From Frankiaceae bacterium (GTDB lineage: Bacteria; Actinomycetota; Actinomycetes; BP-191), in assembly GCA_035556555.1 (NCBI GenBank), contig DATMES010000038.1, forward strand, positions 1 through 64,000: a stretch of DNA of 64,000 nucleotides, in the 5' to 3' direction. The translations under genes were made by a program, and so were the position numbers. The notes under the pieces are model-generated. The model did no database searches and was not told the DNA's origin. It saw only the letters and a list, made by a program, of their open reading frames with translations. Each line of letters begins with the position of its first letter. Positions within the stretch are counted from its first letter, which is position 1. Below are positions 27,634 to 36,700 of this stretch, piece by piece.

Positions 27634-27797
27634 CGACTCTCCAGAGCAACACCGGACATCGTTGTCCGGGACGTGGTGGGTTACCACCGAGTGTACCGGC
27701 GGTAGACAGTTCTCTCTCCGCGGGTAGGACCGCCGAAACGTGCGATGCGTTACAGGGCGTACCCTCGGAGCCCCTACCCACCCTCGGGAGACCCCTC

Positions 27798-27983
27798 GTG
27801 AAGCGCACTCTCCGGCTGTCCAAGGAAGTCCTCAGCGAACTCGGCACCGACGACCTGCGCGCGGTCCGCGGCGGCGCCCAGACCAACGGCGAGCTCTGCG
27901 TACGGCTCTCGCTCGACCCGACGTGCGGCGTCCCCACCTGCGGGCGCAACTGCACCGGCACCAGCGACCCGCTGACGAAGTAA
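27798..27983 (+). CDS. RiPP-like precursor peptide 1 (class I lanthipeptide-type leader)
   Basis: This 61-residue peptide has a leader [20 protein letters not shown] ending in a GG motif (RAVRGG), followed by a 33-residue Cys-rich core with four Cys and many Thr/Ser ([15 protein letters not shown]). Leaders of the form L.LS.E.L..L...DL..V.GG are typical of class I lanthipeptide-like and other double-glycine precursor peptides. The GTG at 27798 has GGGAG 7 nt upstream. A near copy follows 10 nt later. No dehydratase, cyclase, protease or transporter gene is nearby, so maturation enzymes must be elsewhere if it is a RiPP. Confidence 0.65.
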   Translation: MKRTLRLSKEVLSELGTDDLRAVRGGAQTNGELCVRLSLDPTCGVPTCGRNCTGTSDPLTK

Positions 27984-27993
27984 GGAGCCCCTC

Positions 27994-28185
27994 GTGAAGC
28001 GCACTCTCCGCCTGTCCAGGGAAGTCCTCAGCGAGCTCACCAACGACGACCTGCGCGCGGTCAACGGCGGCGCCCAGACGCAGGGCGACGTCTGCATCGT
28101 GCTGTCGCTCGACCGGATCACCGCCTGCGGCTCGCCGACCTGCGGCCGTACGTGCACCGGCACGAGCGACCCCGTCACGAAGTAA
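27994..28185 (+). CDS. RiPP-like precursor peptide 2
   Basis: This 63-residue paralogue of the preceding peptide has the leader KRTLRLSREVLSELTNDDLR and GG site (RAVNGG). The core again has four Cys, and its C-terminal part (SPTCGRTCTGTSDPVTK) is nearly identical to copy 1. The N-terminal part of the core differs more, as expected for precursor families with variable cores. The leader and even the 5' untranslated stretch (CCCCTCGTGAAGCGCACTC) are duplicated, so this is a recent tandem duplication. The stop overlaps the last bases of the convergent alcohol dehydrogenase gene by 11 bp. Confidence 0.65.
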   Translation: MKRTLRLSREVLSELTNDDLRAVNGGAQTQGDVCIVLSLDRITACGSPTCGRTCTGTSDPVTK

Positions 28186-29221
28186 GCGAGACCAGCACCT
28201 TCGTCGCGGTCCGGCCGTCCATGGCGGCGTACCCCTCGGGTACGCCGTCGAGGCCGACCGTCATGTCGAGCACCGGCGACGGGTCGAGGCGGCCCGCGAC
28301 GACGTCGGCGAGCAGCTCGGGGATGTACGCGCGCGCCGGGGCGACCCCGCCGTGCAGCGCGATGTTGTTGGAGAACATGCGGCGTACGTCGACCGCCTCG
28401 ACCTGGGCGGGCACGCCGACGTAGCCGACGATCCCGCCGGGCCGCGCGATGCCGATCGCGAGGTCCATCGACGACTGCGCGCCGACGCACTCGAGCACCG
28501 CCTCGGCGCCGCCGTCCGTCGCGTCGAGCACGGCCGCGATCGCCTCGTCGCCGCGCGCCGTGACGAGGTCCGTGGCGCCGAACGCCTTCGCGATCTGGAG
28601 CCGGTCGTCGTGGTGGCCGAGCGCGAAGATCCGCTCGGCGCCGAGCCGCGCCGCCGCGAGCACGCCGCAGAGCCCCACCGCGCCGTCGCCGACGACCGCG
28701 ACCGTGCCGCCGCGGCGTACGCCGGCCGACACCGCCGCGTGGTGCCCCGTGGACATGACGTCCGTGAGGGGAACGGCGGCGCGGAGCAGCGCGGTGTCGT
28801 TCGAGACCGACTCGGGCACGACGACCAGCGTGCCGTCGGCGCGCGGCACCCGGACCGCCTCGCCCTGGCCGCCGTCGTGCTCGTCGCCGCCCCAGTAGCC
28901 GCCGTTCACGCACGACGTGTGCACGCCCTTGCGGCAGAACTCGCACGCCCCGCACGAGAACGAGAACGGCGCCAGCACGACGTCGCCTGCCTTGACCGTG
29001 GTGACCTCGGCGCCGACCGCTTCGACGACGCCCATGAACTCGTGGCCGGTACGCCAGCCGCGCTCCCAGTTGGCGTTGATCCCGCGGTAGAACCAGAGGT
29101 CCGAGCCGCAGATGCAGGCGTACGTCACCCGGACGACGGCGTCGGTCGGCGCCTCGATCCTGGGGTCGGGAACGGTCTCGATCCGGACGTCGCCGGGGGC
29201 GTGGAACACGGTGGCTCTCAT
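28175..29221 (-). CDS. Zinc-dependent alcohol dehydrogenase (MDR family)
   Basis: This 348-residue medium-chain dehydrogenase is NAD(P)-dependent. The catalytic zinc ligands are the Cys in YACICGSDLW and the His/Glu in GHEFMGVVEAVG. The structural zinc Cys are in FSCGACEFCRKGVHTSC. The Rossmann motif is VAVVGDGAVGLCGVLAA. This pattern is the Zn-dependent threonine/sorbitol dehydrogenase-like type. The ATG at 29219-29221 is at the edge of the promoter region of the divergent small secreted peptide. The substrate is unknown. Confidence 0.92.
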   Translation of the reverse strand: MRATVFHAPGDVRIETVPDPRIEAPTDAVVRVTYACICGSDLWFYRGINANWERGWRTGHEFMGVVEAVGAEVTTVKAGDVVLAPFSFSCGACEFCRKGVHTSCVNGGYWGGDEHDGGQGEAVRVPRADGTLVVVPESVSNDTALLRAAVPLTDVMSTGHHAAVSAGVRRGGTVAVVGDGAVGLCGVLAAARLGAERIFALGHHDDRLQIAKAFGATDLVTARGDEAIAAVLDATDGGAEAVLECVGAQSSMDLAIGIARPGGIVGYVGVPAQVEAVDVRRMFSNNIALHGGVAPARAYIPELLADVVAGRLDPSPVLDMTVGLDGVPEGYAAMDGRTATKVLVSLTS

Positions 29222-29326
29222 CGCCCGAACGTACCCCGAAAAAAGTTTCGAACGCCGCGCGATGTTTCCGCGGGGACCCCGTTGTTACGGGTGTCCGATC
29301 CCCTCGCAACCCCAAGGAGCAGCAGG

Positions 29327-29476
29327 ATGCTCAAGAAGGTTCTCGCGGCCGCCACCCTCGCCGGTGCCGTCGCCATGATCGCCGGCCCCGCGTCGGCGGA
29401 CCCCCGTTTCTGCTACGACCTCAACGTTCACGTGAACGAGACCGCCCTCGTGCAGGCCGGCTGCCTGCCCGAGTAG
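29327..29476 (+). CDS. Small secreted peptide
   Basis: This 49-residue peptide has a clear signal sequence (KKVLAAATLAGAVAMIAGPA, likely cleavage after ASA). It leaves a mature peptide of ~25 residues with two Cys (FCYDLNVHVNETA and QAGCLPE), which could form a disulfide loop. The ATG has AAGGAG 8 nt upstream, a strong ribosome binding site. It is followed at 29522-29575 by a strong intrinsic terminator. The family is not recognised. Confidence 0.7.
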   Translation: MLKKVLAAATLAGAVAMIAGPASADPRFCYDLNVHVNETALVQAGCLPE

Positions 29477-29521
29477 TACGCACTGCCGGTGTGCGGGGGC
29501 TGGGCCTCGCGCACCGGGAAC

Positions 29522-29575
29522 GAGAAGAGCCGTCGCGCCCCGGGCAGGACCGGGAAGCGACGGCTCTTCTCTTTC
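29522..29575 (+). terminator. Strong intrinsic terminator
   Basis: GAGAAGAGCCGTCGC (29522-29536) and GCGACGGCTCTTCTC (29557-29571) form a perfect 15-bp stem with a 20-nt loop, followed by TTT. It lies 45 nt after the small secreted peptide and before the convergent 192-residue protein, so it can end transcription from both sides. Confidence 0.85.
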
Positions 29576-29616
29576 ATGGTAATCCGAGCCTGTCCCCCGC
29601 GGACAGGGTTCCGTTC

Positions 29617-30195
29617 TCAGACCTCCGGGCCCCTGGCCCGCGCCTCCTCGACCGCCACGAGCGCGTCGCGCAGGCTCGCGATCCACTCCTCCTGGTGCTG
29701 GCCGACGAGGCGTACGCACCACGCCAGCGCGTCGCTGCGGCTGCGCGCGACACCGGCGTCGACGAGGGTGTCGAGAACGCGACGTTCCGGTTGCCGCAGC
29801 CGCGTCATGACCGGCACGCTCGCCGTCGTGAACAGCTCGCGCGTCTCCCCCACCGTCGCCCCCCACGACACCGTGCGGCCATAGCGGGCGTCGGCCTCGC
29901 GGGCGATCTCGATGCGCTGCTCGCGGGTCTCCTCGCGGAACCGCGCGATCCTGCCCTCCGCCGCCCCGGGGTGGCCGGCCTCGGGCGGCGACAGCGGGCC
30001 GACGACGAGGATCTCGTCGCGGTCGACCGTGACCTCCGGCGCCCCGGCGTACCAGCCGTCGGGCAGCCGTCCGGCGACCCAGCCCGCCGCGTCGTCCGCG
30101 GGCGGCGGCGCGTCGCCCCCGCCGGCCCACGGCGGCCGGCCGCGCCCGCGCCTGCCGTGCCGGAACCTGGCTTCGTGCTCGATCTGCACCATCAC
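29617..30195 (-). CDS. Actinobacterial protein with RHH-like C-terminus
   Basis: This 192-residue protein is of a type I recognise only as conserved in actinobacteria. The N-terminal part has a basic HGRRGRGRPPW segment and AAGWVAGRLPDGWYAGAPEV followed by EILVVGPL. The C-terminal part (ERRVLDTLVDAGVARSRSDA, ALAWCVRLV) looks like a short ribbon-helix-helix or related DNA-binding helix pair. GTG 30195, ATG 30192 and GTG 30189 are alternative starts, with GGAG 8-11 nt upstream. A strong palindrome (30214-30241) lies just upstream, in line with autoregulation. Confidence 0.65.
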   Translation of the reverse strand: MMVQIEHEARFRHGRRGRGRPPWAGGGDAPPPADDAAGWVAGRLPDGWYAGAPEVTVDRDEILVVGPLSPPEAGHPGAAEGRIARFREETREQRIEIAREADARYGRTVSWGATVGETRELFTTASVPVMTRLRQPERRVLDTLVDAGVARSRSDALAWCVRLVGQHQEEWIASLRDALVAVEEARARGPEV

Positions 30196-30213
30196 GTCGG
30201 CGCTCCGTTCTCG

Positions 30214-30241
30214 TTGCTGTGCTTACATGATTACACAGCAA
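30214..30241. promoter_or_regulatory. Palindromic operator upstream of the RHH-like gene
   Basis: TTGCTGTG (30214-30221) and CACAGCAA (30234-30241) are perfect 8-bp inverted arms around a 12-nt AT-rich spacer (CTTACATGATTA) in an otherwise GC-rich genome. The site ends 18 nt before the start of the 192-residue gene on the minus strand and lies between it and yyaL. The spacer contains TGTAA repeats on the minus strand. A self-regulatory binding site is inferred. Confidence 0.6.
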
Positions 30242-30258
30242 GCCATCGGGCGTCGTGG

Positions 30259-32250
30259 CTATTCCTCACGGCCGCCGACGAGGGCTCTGAGCTGCTCCGG
30301 CGTGGTGACGGGCGCCTCGCAGGTGAAGCCGCGGCAGACGTACGCGGCGGCCTTCCCGTCGACGAGGGGCCTGTTCTCAAGCAGCGGGACCTCCGGGGGG
30401 CCGAACGCCACCACCGCGCCCGGCGACGTCGCCATCCACGCCGTCCGGCGTAGCTCGGTGTCGTCGCCGACCAGGGCGATCTCGGCGGGGCCCGCGAGCA
30501 GCGCCTCGGCCACCGCCGCCGCGTGGCCGACGAACCGCGCGTGCCGCGCCATCAGCGGCGCAACCGTCGCGAGCGCGCGCTCGGCGGCGGTGCGGTGCGT
30601 CTCGGAGCCGGTGAGGGCGGCGTACGTGAGCAGCGCGCCCGCGGCAGCCGAGGAGCCGGCCGGCGTCGCGTTGTCGGTCGGGTCCTGCGGGCGGCGTACC
30701 AGTGCCTCGGCGTCGTCTGCGGTGTCGTAGAATCCGCCCTCACCGTCGCCGAAGTGCGCGAGGACGACGTCGAGCAGCGCGCCGGCGTGGCGTACGTGCG
30801 CGGGATCGCCCGTGACCGAGTACAGCGCGAGCAGCCCCTCGGCGAGGTCGCCGTAGTCCTCGAGGACGCCCGCGTTGCGGCCCGCCCTGCCCGCGCGCGA
30901 GGTGCGCAGGAGGCGTTCGCCCCCGGCCGTGTGCAGGTCGCGGAGGAGGGCGGCGGCGCGTTCGGCCTTGGCGATGAGGTCGGGGCGCCCGAACAGCGCG
31001 CCCGCCTCCGCCAGCGCGCCGATGGCGAGGCCGTTCCACGCGGTGACGACCTTGTCGTCGCGACCAGGGGGTACGCGCTCGGCGCGGGCGGCGAGCAGCG
31101 TCGCGCGCACGCGCTCGTACCGCGCCTCGTCGTCCGGCTCCTGGAGCCTTTGGAGAACCGAGCGGCCGTGCTCGAACGTGCCCTGCTCGGTGACGTTCCA
31201 GACGCGGGCGGCCCAGGCGCCGTCGTCGTCGCCGAGGACCTTCGCGAGGTCACCGGGCGTCCAGACGTAGTAGCGGCCCTCCTCGCCCTCCGAGTCGGCG
31301 TCGAGCGCCGAGGCGAAGCCGCCCTCGGGCGTGCCGAGGTCCCTGACGATGAAGTCCGCGGTCTCGATCGCGACGCGGCGGGCTAGCGGGTCGCCCGTGG
31401 CGCGCCACCAGTGCGTGTAGGCGCGGAGCAGGAGCGCGTTGTCGTACAGCATCTTCTCGAAGTGCGGCACCACCCAGCCGGCGTCGACCGAGTAGCGCGC
31501 GAAGCCGCCGGCGAGCTGGTCGTACATGCCGCCGCGCGCCATCGCCTCGGCCGTCTTCCCGACCATGGCGAGCGACTGCGCATCGCCGGTGCGGGCGTGG
31601 TGGCGGAGCAGGAACTCCAGCACCATCGACGGGGGGAACTTCGGCGCGCCGCCGAACCCGCCCCGCTTTCCGTCGTGGATCGCCGCGAGCGAGCGCGCGG
31701 CGCTGTCGAGGTCGTCGGCTGTCGGCGGGGCGGTGCCCGTCTCGCGCGCGTCGCGTTCGGAGAGGCGGCGGGTGATCTCGCGGCCGCTCGCGACGACGTC
31801 GTCCCGCCGGTCCCGCCACGCCTCGGCGACCGCCGCCAGCACCTGCCGGAACGACGGCATGCCGTGGCGCGGCTCCGGCGGGAAGTACGTGCCGCAGACG
31901 AACGCGTCACCGTCCGGCGTCGCGAACACCGTCATCGGCCAGCCCCCGTGGCCCGTCAGCGCCTGGGTGGCCTCCATGTAGACCGCGTCGACGTCGGGAC
32001 GTTCCTCGCGGTCGACCTTGATGCAGACGAAGCCCGCGTTCATGAGGCTCGCCGTGGCCTCGTCCTCGAACGACTCGTGCGCCATGACATGACACCAATG
32101 ACAGGCGGCGTAGCCGACGGAGAGGAGGACGGGCACCCCGCGGCGGCGCGCCTCCGCGAACGCCTCGTCGGTCCACGGCCACCAGTCGACCGGGTTGTCC
32201 TTGTGCTGCAGCAGGTACGGGCTCGTCTCGTCGGCCAAGCGGTTCGCCAT
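30259..32250 (-). CDS. yyaL: YyaL/DUF255 protein: thioredoxin-like plus glycoside-hydrolase-like fold
   Basis: This 663-residue protein of the spermatogenesis-associated SPATA20/YyaL family has an N-terminal thioredoxin-like DUF255 domain ([20 protein letters not shown], then [14 protein letters not shown]) and a large C-terminal (alpha/alpha)6-type domain similar to N-acylglucosamine epimerase/cellulase folds. Family function is not firmly established. The ATG at 32248-32250 matches the usual start [14 protein letters not shown]. In mycobacteria the homologue (Rv1084, from memory) lies next to mca; here an Rhs island separates them. A decayed copy of its 5' end is at 32891-33072. Confidence 0.93.
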   Translation of the reverse strand: MANRLADETSPYLLQHKDNPVDWWPWTDEAFAEARRRGVPVLLSVGYAACHWCHVMAHESFEDEATASLMNAGFVCIKVDREERPDVDAVYMEATQALTGHGGWPMTVFATPDGDAFVCGTYFPPEPRHGMPSFRQVLAAVAEAWRDRRDDVVASGREITRRLSERDARETGTAPPTADDLDSAARSLAAIHDGKRGGFGGAPKFPPSMVLEFLLRHHARTGDAQSLAMVGKTAEAMARGGMYDQLAGGFARYSVDAGWVVPHFEKMLYDNALLLRAYTHWWRATGDPLARRVAIETADFIVRDLGTPEGGFASALDADSEGEEGRYYVWTPGDLAKVLGDDDGAWAARVWNVTEQGTFEHGRSVLQRLQEPDDEARYERVRATLLAARAERVPPGRDDKVVTAWNGLAIGALAEAGALFGRPDLIAKAERAAALLRDLHTAGGERLLRTSRAGRAGRNAGVLEDYGDLAEGLLALYSVTGDPAHVRHAGALLDVVLAHFGDGEGGFYDTADDAEALVRRPQDPTDNATPAGSSAAAGALLTYAALTGSETHRTAAERALATVAPLMARHARFVGHAAAVAEALLAGPAEIALVGDDTELRRTAWMATSPGAVVAFGPPEVPLLENRPLVDGKAAAYVCRGFTCEAPVTTPEQLRALVGGREE

Positions 32251-32297
32251 GCCCGCATCCTGCCCGCGTTGCCCGGAACGACGCGCCGGGCACGCCC

Positions 32298-32582
32298 TTA
32301 TGGCCGGTGGTCCTCGAACTCCCAGTGGCCGATACGGCCCACCCTCTGCGCCACCTCGTGCCGAAGTCGGCGCCCGACGCACGATCAGGTGATGTCGGCC
32401 CAGCAAGGGCCGTCTCTCTCCACGACGCCGTTGCGCCATCGCACATTGCAGACGACCAGATCGAAACGACTCCTCACCCGCGCACCGCGGTGCCGACGAC
32501 GATCTGGACGCTTCCATGACTGAGCGCGCACCCTGGAGACCGCGTCACTCAACTCTCGGCCTCCTCGATCCTGCGAAGCCAT
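32298..32582 (-). pseudogene. Possible decayed gene interrupted by an in-frame TGA
   Basis: On the minus strand one frame reads [19 protein letters not shown], then CWADIT and a TGA, and after the TGA continues in the same frame as [20 protein letters not shown] to a TAA at 32298. The sequence after the stop looks protein-like. It lies at the edge of the toxin island and may be a remnant of an accessory gene. I do not recognise a family, and chance cannot be ruled out. Confidence 0.25.
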
Positions 32583-32809
32583 GCGCGGAGGTCATCGACG
32601 CTGTGCAAGTACACGTCGGGAGCAACCGTCAGATCCATCCCGGCAAGCTCGGTCAAACCGTGCCATACAACCTCGTCGTCTACCTCGGGTTCGGCTTCCA
32701 TCACCCATTCAGCGGCCCAGTCGGCGACCTCTTCGCGGCTGCGGCGACCGCTCAACACATCAACGAGGCGGTGGCGCACATCGCGCCGGCTCGGGGGCGA
32801 CGCGGTCAT
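32549..32809 (-). CDS. Small immunity-like protein
   Basis: This 86-residue acidic protein (DVRHRLVDVLSGRRSREEVA, EVDDEVVWHGLTELAGMDLT, VDDLRAWLRRIEEAE) resembles small actinobacterial proteins often found next to Rhs/WapA polymorphic toxins. Its position in the Rhs island, downstream of the active immunity gene, fits an orphan immunity gene against a lost or foreign toxin tip. The ATG at 32807-32809 is the first Met of the protein-like part. The assignment rests on context and general pattern. Confidence 0.55.
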   Translation of the reverse strand: MTASPPSRRDVRHRLVDVLSGRRSREEVADWAAEWVMEAEPEVDDEVVWHGLTELAGMDLTVAPDVYLHSVDDLRAWLRRIEEAES

Positions 32810-32890
32810 GCGGATCGAGCGAAGTCGCCGAGTTGACCGACGCGGCAATGCGCCTTCACCTGCCGTCTCAGGTCTAACGATGCGCGCTCT

Positions 32891-33072
32891 GTCCTTGAAC
32901 GACTCGTGCGCCATGACGTGGCCCCAGTGGCAGGCGGCGTAGCCGAGGAGACGTGGACGAGGACGCGACGCCGCGGCGCCACGCCTCCTCGAACGCTTCC
33001 TCCGACCACAGCCACCAGCCGAGACCGGTCGTCCTTGTGCTGCGGCAGGTACAGCTCGCCTCGGCGGCGCAT
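32891..33072 (-). pseudogene. Decayed duplicate of the yyaL 5' end
   Basis: On the minus strand this region corresponds to the first ~50 codons of yyaL, with at least two frameshifts. The pieces read ELYLPQHKDD (cf. PYLLQHKDN), WWLWSEEAFEEAWRRGV (cf. [17 protein letters not shown]) and [14 protein letters not shown] (cf. [14 protein letters not shown]). It sits in the toxin island 640 bp from the intact gene, in the same orientation. It is probably left over from a duplication or recombination that inserted the island. Confidence 0.8.
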
Positions 33073-33241
33073 CACGTCAGGGTCCCCCGCGTTCGGAAGT
33101 TGTCGAGGATGGTGCTGCGCGCCCAGACCCATCGCGTCACCCGTCCTGACTCGAAGAAGTCGGCGACCGGCCAGACAAGTCACCAACGCAGGTCCCTCCT
33201 AGGCAAGGACGCACTATCGAACACGCTTTTGAGCCGCCAGC

Positions 33242-33751
33242 CTATTCGATATGGTAGGGAGATGGAATGCCATATTCCACGAATAAACCCATGGCGCGAA
33301 TCGCTTCCACGACGTCATCGAGCGGCATAGGACTCGTCACGTAGAGATAGAAATCGAAGCCCACGTCGATGGCGAAGCCGTCCGGCGCCTCCAGGTGGCA
33401 GCTGAGTTCCTCGCGCAACTCTGCTCGACATACCTCCACCACGGCCGCGGGTGCCAAGACCGCGCCGTCCTCGACCCCGGCAATAGTTTTATCCTCCGAC
33501 GTCCATAGCACCTCGCTGACGCCTACCGCTTGAACGCGCGACGACGTCATCATCGCCTGGACCGCACGCAAGTACTTCTGCTCCACACTCTCGTAACCCT
33601 GCTGTGTCAGCAGTTCGTCACCAAAGCGTTTTCCGACGTCGGATATCGAAGTCCACTCAGAAGCGCGCTCAGCCGCTGACGCTGCTGGGTCGAACTTGGC
33701 AATCCGGTAGTGATGCAGCCTAGGGCCCGAGCTTGTTGAACTCAAAGTCAT
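33242..33751 (-). CDS. Probable immunity protein of the Rhs toxin
   Basis: This 169-residue protein is encoded directly after the Rhs toxin gene and overlaps its 3' end by 32 nt in another frame, which is typical for toxin-immunity coupling. The ATG at 33749-33751 has GGGGA ~4 nt upstream. Segments such as RFGDELLTQQGYESVEQKYL and FAIDVGFDFYLYVTSPMPLD show a mixed alpha/beta protein. The local base composition is clearly lower in GC than the surroundings, suggesting acquisition. I do not recognise a named immunity family. Confidence 0.65.
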   Translation of the reverse strand: MTLSSTSSGPRLHHYRIAKFDPAASAAERASEWTSISDVGKRFGDELLTQQGYESVEQKYLRAVQAMMTSSRVQAVGVSEVLWTSEDKTIAGVEDGAVLAPAAVVEVCRAELREELSCHLEAPDGFAIDVGFDFYLYVTSPMPLDDVVEAIRAMGLFVEYGIPSPYHIE

Positions 33752-36700
33752 AGGTCCCCATTCGAGTGTTCTTCGTGAGCAGGGCGCGCGGGCTTTCCGC
33801 CATCTTCCACATAGCCCCCCGAAGATGCATGTCGACATCTTGCACGATGTAGCGACTACCATCGGTGTAGACCTGTTGGCCCTTGATCCTCCAACCCCCG
33901 ACGGGACGGAAGCCGCTCCACTTTGCCATGTCCGCCGCCTGTTTGCGGGTCAGAAGTCCCGGACCGCTGCCCAGAGCGCCTCGCTCACCAGAGGGATCAC
34001 CAAGTCTGGTACGCAGACCGCGGCTCAGTCGTAGACGGGTCTGTGCCCCCCAACGGTCCGACCCCCGCGTGCCGAAAGAAGATCCGGCCGAATTGGCAGC
34101 CTTGCTCCCTGCGATGCCGGCCGCCGTCAAGACACCTGCTGCCATGAAGGCGCCAGCACTAGCCGCGCTCGCTCCGCGGGCGACGCAGTCGGACTCCCCT
34201 CCCATCTGGCACGTGAAGATGAAATGGGAGTTGCCGGCGCAGGCGCTGCGGTCAGTCGCGATCGAACATGGTGAGGTGTTCATGGCCCACAGCAGCTGCT
34301 CGCGCTCCTGCTCCGAGAAGTTGCCCGCGGCGAAGACCTCGTCCTCGACGGGAACGCCCGCGGCGATGCTCTCGATCGTGTAGTCGTAGATGATCTGGTG
34401 CGTGATCTCCGGATCCGCGCAGTCGTGCTCGCAGCCGGGGCCGCCGCCCGCGCCGTCGGGATCGATCGCGGAGAGACCGCTGGGGTCCGCCAACGTGGCC
34501 GGGTTCCCGAGGGAGTACGAGTACGACGCCAGGCTCTGCGGGGCGTTCAGGTCGGCCAGCGGGTCGACGCTGAGGAAGCGGCCGATTCCGGGGTCGTAGT
34601 AGCGCGCGCCCATCGCGACGAGGCCGCTGGCGTCCTCGGTCTTGTCGAGGAAGCGGCGGTCGGTGAGCGCGAGCGGCGTGGCGCCGCGGCGGGAGCCGTA
34701 CGGCGTGTACCGCTGGTACGTCGCCACGTCGGCCGTGGTGTCGTACGCGACCGACGACGAGTTCTGCCGGTTCCGCAGCAGGACGTGCACGGCGTTCGAC
34801 GCCGTCCGCACGGCGAACCCGCCGTAGTAGCGCGTCGCGGCGACCGTCGTGGTGCCACCAGCGGCGGTCGAGGCGAGCTCCATCCCGTCGAGGTACAGCG
34901 TCGTCGTGCCGCCCGAGGTCCGCAGCAGCCGGGTGCCGTCGGCGTCGTAGACGAACGTCGCCGCGCCGGCGCCGGTGACCGCCTTGAGTCGGTGCAGCTT
35001 GTCCCACGAGTACTGCTGCGCGGTCCCGCCGCTGCCGCGGCTCGTGGTGGCGCCGTTGGCGTCGTAGCCGTACGCGACACTCCCGATGGACGCCGGCGCG
35101 TGCGCGTGGCCGCTGCCGGTGTACGTGTAGTCGGTGGTGACCGCGCCGTCCCTCGCCTGCCTGATGTTTCCGAGGTCGTCGTAGCCGTATCCGAGGTCGT
35201 ACGGATCGACGCCGAACGTCAACGTCGGCGACTCGGCGCACGTGGTGCCCGTCGTGTACGCCCGCGTGAGCCGGTTGAGCGGGTCGTACTCGAAGCACTC
35301 CCGTTGCGAGGTGGTCGTGGCCGACGCCTTGGCGTCGCGGACGGACACCACGTTGCCGTCCGAGTCGTACGTGTACCCGACGTCCTCGATGGTCGCGTCC
35401 GGCACCCCGCCGACCGGCGCGGTGCTGACGGTGGTGCTGAGCCGGGCAACCGAGTCGTAGGCGTACGACCTGGTGACCCCGCCCACGAGCGAGCGAGAGG
35501 AGACCTGCCCGTCAGGCCGGTAGGTGGTCGCCGCGACGTACGGGTTCGCGGCGTCGAGGGAGGTCGTCAGGCCGACGGGGAGGCCGGCGCCGTTCCGCGT
35601 CGTCGTGACCGTCTCCAGGCCGAGGCCACCGGCCTCCGGCACCGTCACCGTCGCCAGCTCGTCGTCCTTCGTGTACCCGTACGTGTACGTGTACGTGTCG
35701 TCGGCGGTCGAGGCGGTCCCGAACCCGGGGACGTGCCACTTCTTGCCGGTCACGCGGCCGCGCCCGTCGTAGCCGGTGACCGACACGGTGTACGCCGTGC
35801 CGTCCACGTACGACGTGGCGGCGACGGGACGGCCGACCGCGTTGGTCGCGCCGGTGTCGTACGTCCAGCCGGCCAGCTGGTTGGCCGCGGTCTCCGACCC
35901 GGCGAAGACGCCGGTCTTGCGGCGGCCCGCGTCGTAGGCGTACACGACCTTGTCGCGGACACCGCCGGTGGTGTTCGCGTCGGTGACGGTCTTCACGTCG
36001 CCGTCGGCGGTGTACGTCGTGTCCCACGTGCCCTGGTCGGGGTCGACCGACCGGGTGCGGCGGCCCAGCCAGTCGTAGTCGTAGCCGGTGACGTTCCCCG
36101 CGTCGTCGGTGATCGTGTCGAGCTGGCCGGTCGGCGTGTAGTCGTACGTCGTCGTGATCGTTCCGACCGCGGGAGTCTCGACGACTGTGGTGACGCGGCC
36201 GAACACGTCGGTGTGGTAGTCGACGTCGGAGCGCACCGGCGAGTCGACGGTGTGGTGCCAGCCGTGGTGGTGCGTGCGGTGGGCGATCTTCGCGCCGCCG
36301 TCCGCGTACTGCGTCTCGACGTACACGCGGCCGAGGGCGTCGTAGCCGTACCGCGTCTCCCGCGGGATGTCGGCGAGCGCGACGTCGACCATGTCGGTGA
36401 CCGGCGTGTCCGGAGTGAACGCGTCGGTACGCGCGATGACATGGCCCAGCGGGTCGTACCGCGTGATGGCGACGCGGCGACTGCTGTCGGAGTCGTTCGC
36501 CTTCGGGTAGTGCGTCTGGATGGTCCGGCCGAGCCCGTCCACGTAGTCGTGCTGCTCGACGTACGCCGTGTCGCTGACGAGCGTGCGCGTCGTCACCTTG
36601 TTCGGCAGGCCCAGCGCCACCCGGTAGGAGAACTCGAGGCTCTGCTTCTCCGGAGGCTCCTCGGGCCTGTTGACGTACAGCGTGCGACCGAGCGGGTCGA

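Noticed and set aside
27566..27961. Minus-strand frame opposite the RiPP-like peptides
   Set aside because: Mirror of the duplicated precursor genes; Ser/Arg-rich shadow without start signals.
32307..32519. Plus-strand 70-codon frame between yyaL and the immunity-like gene
   Set aside because: Composition is not protein-like and it lies opposite a better minus-strand candidate; no RBS.
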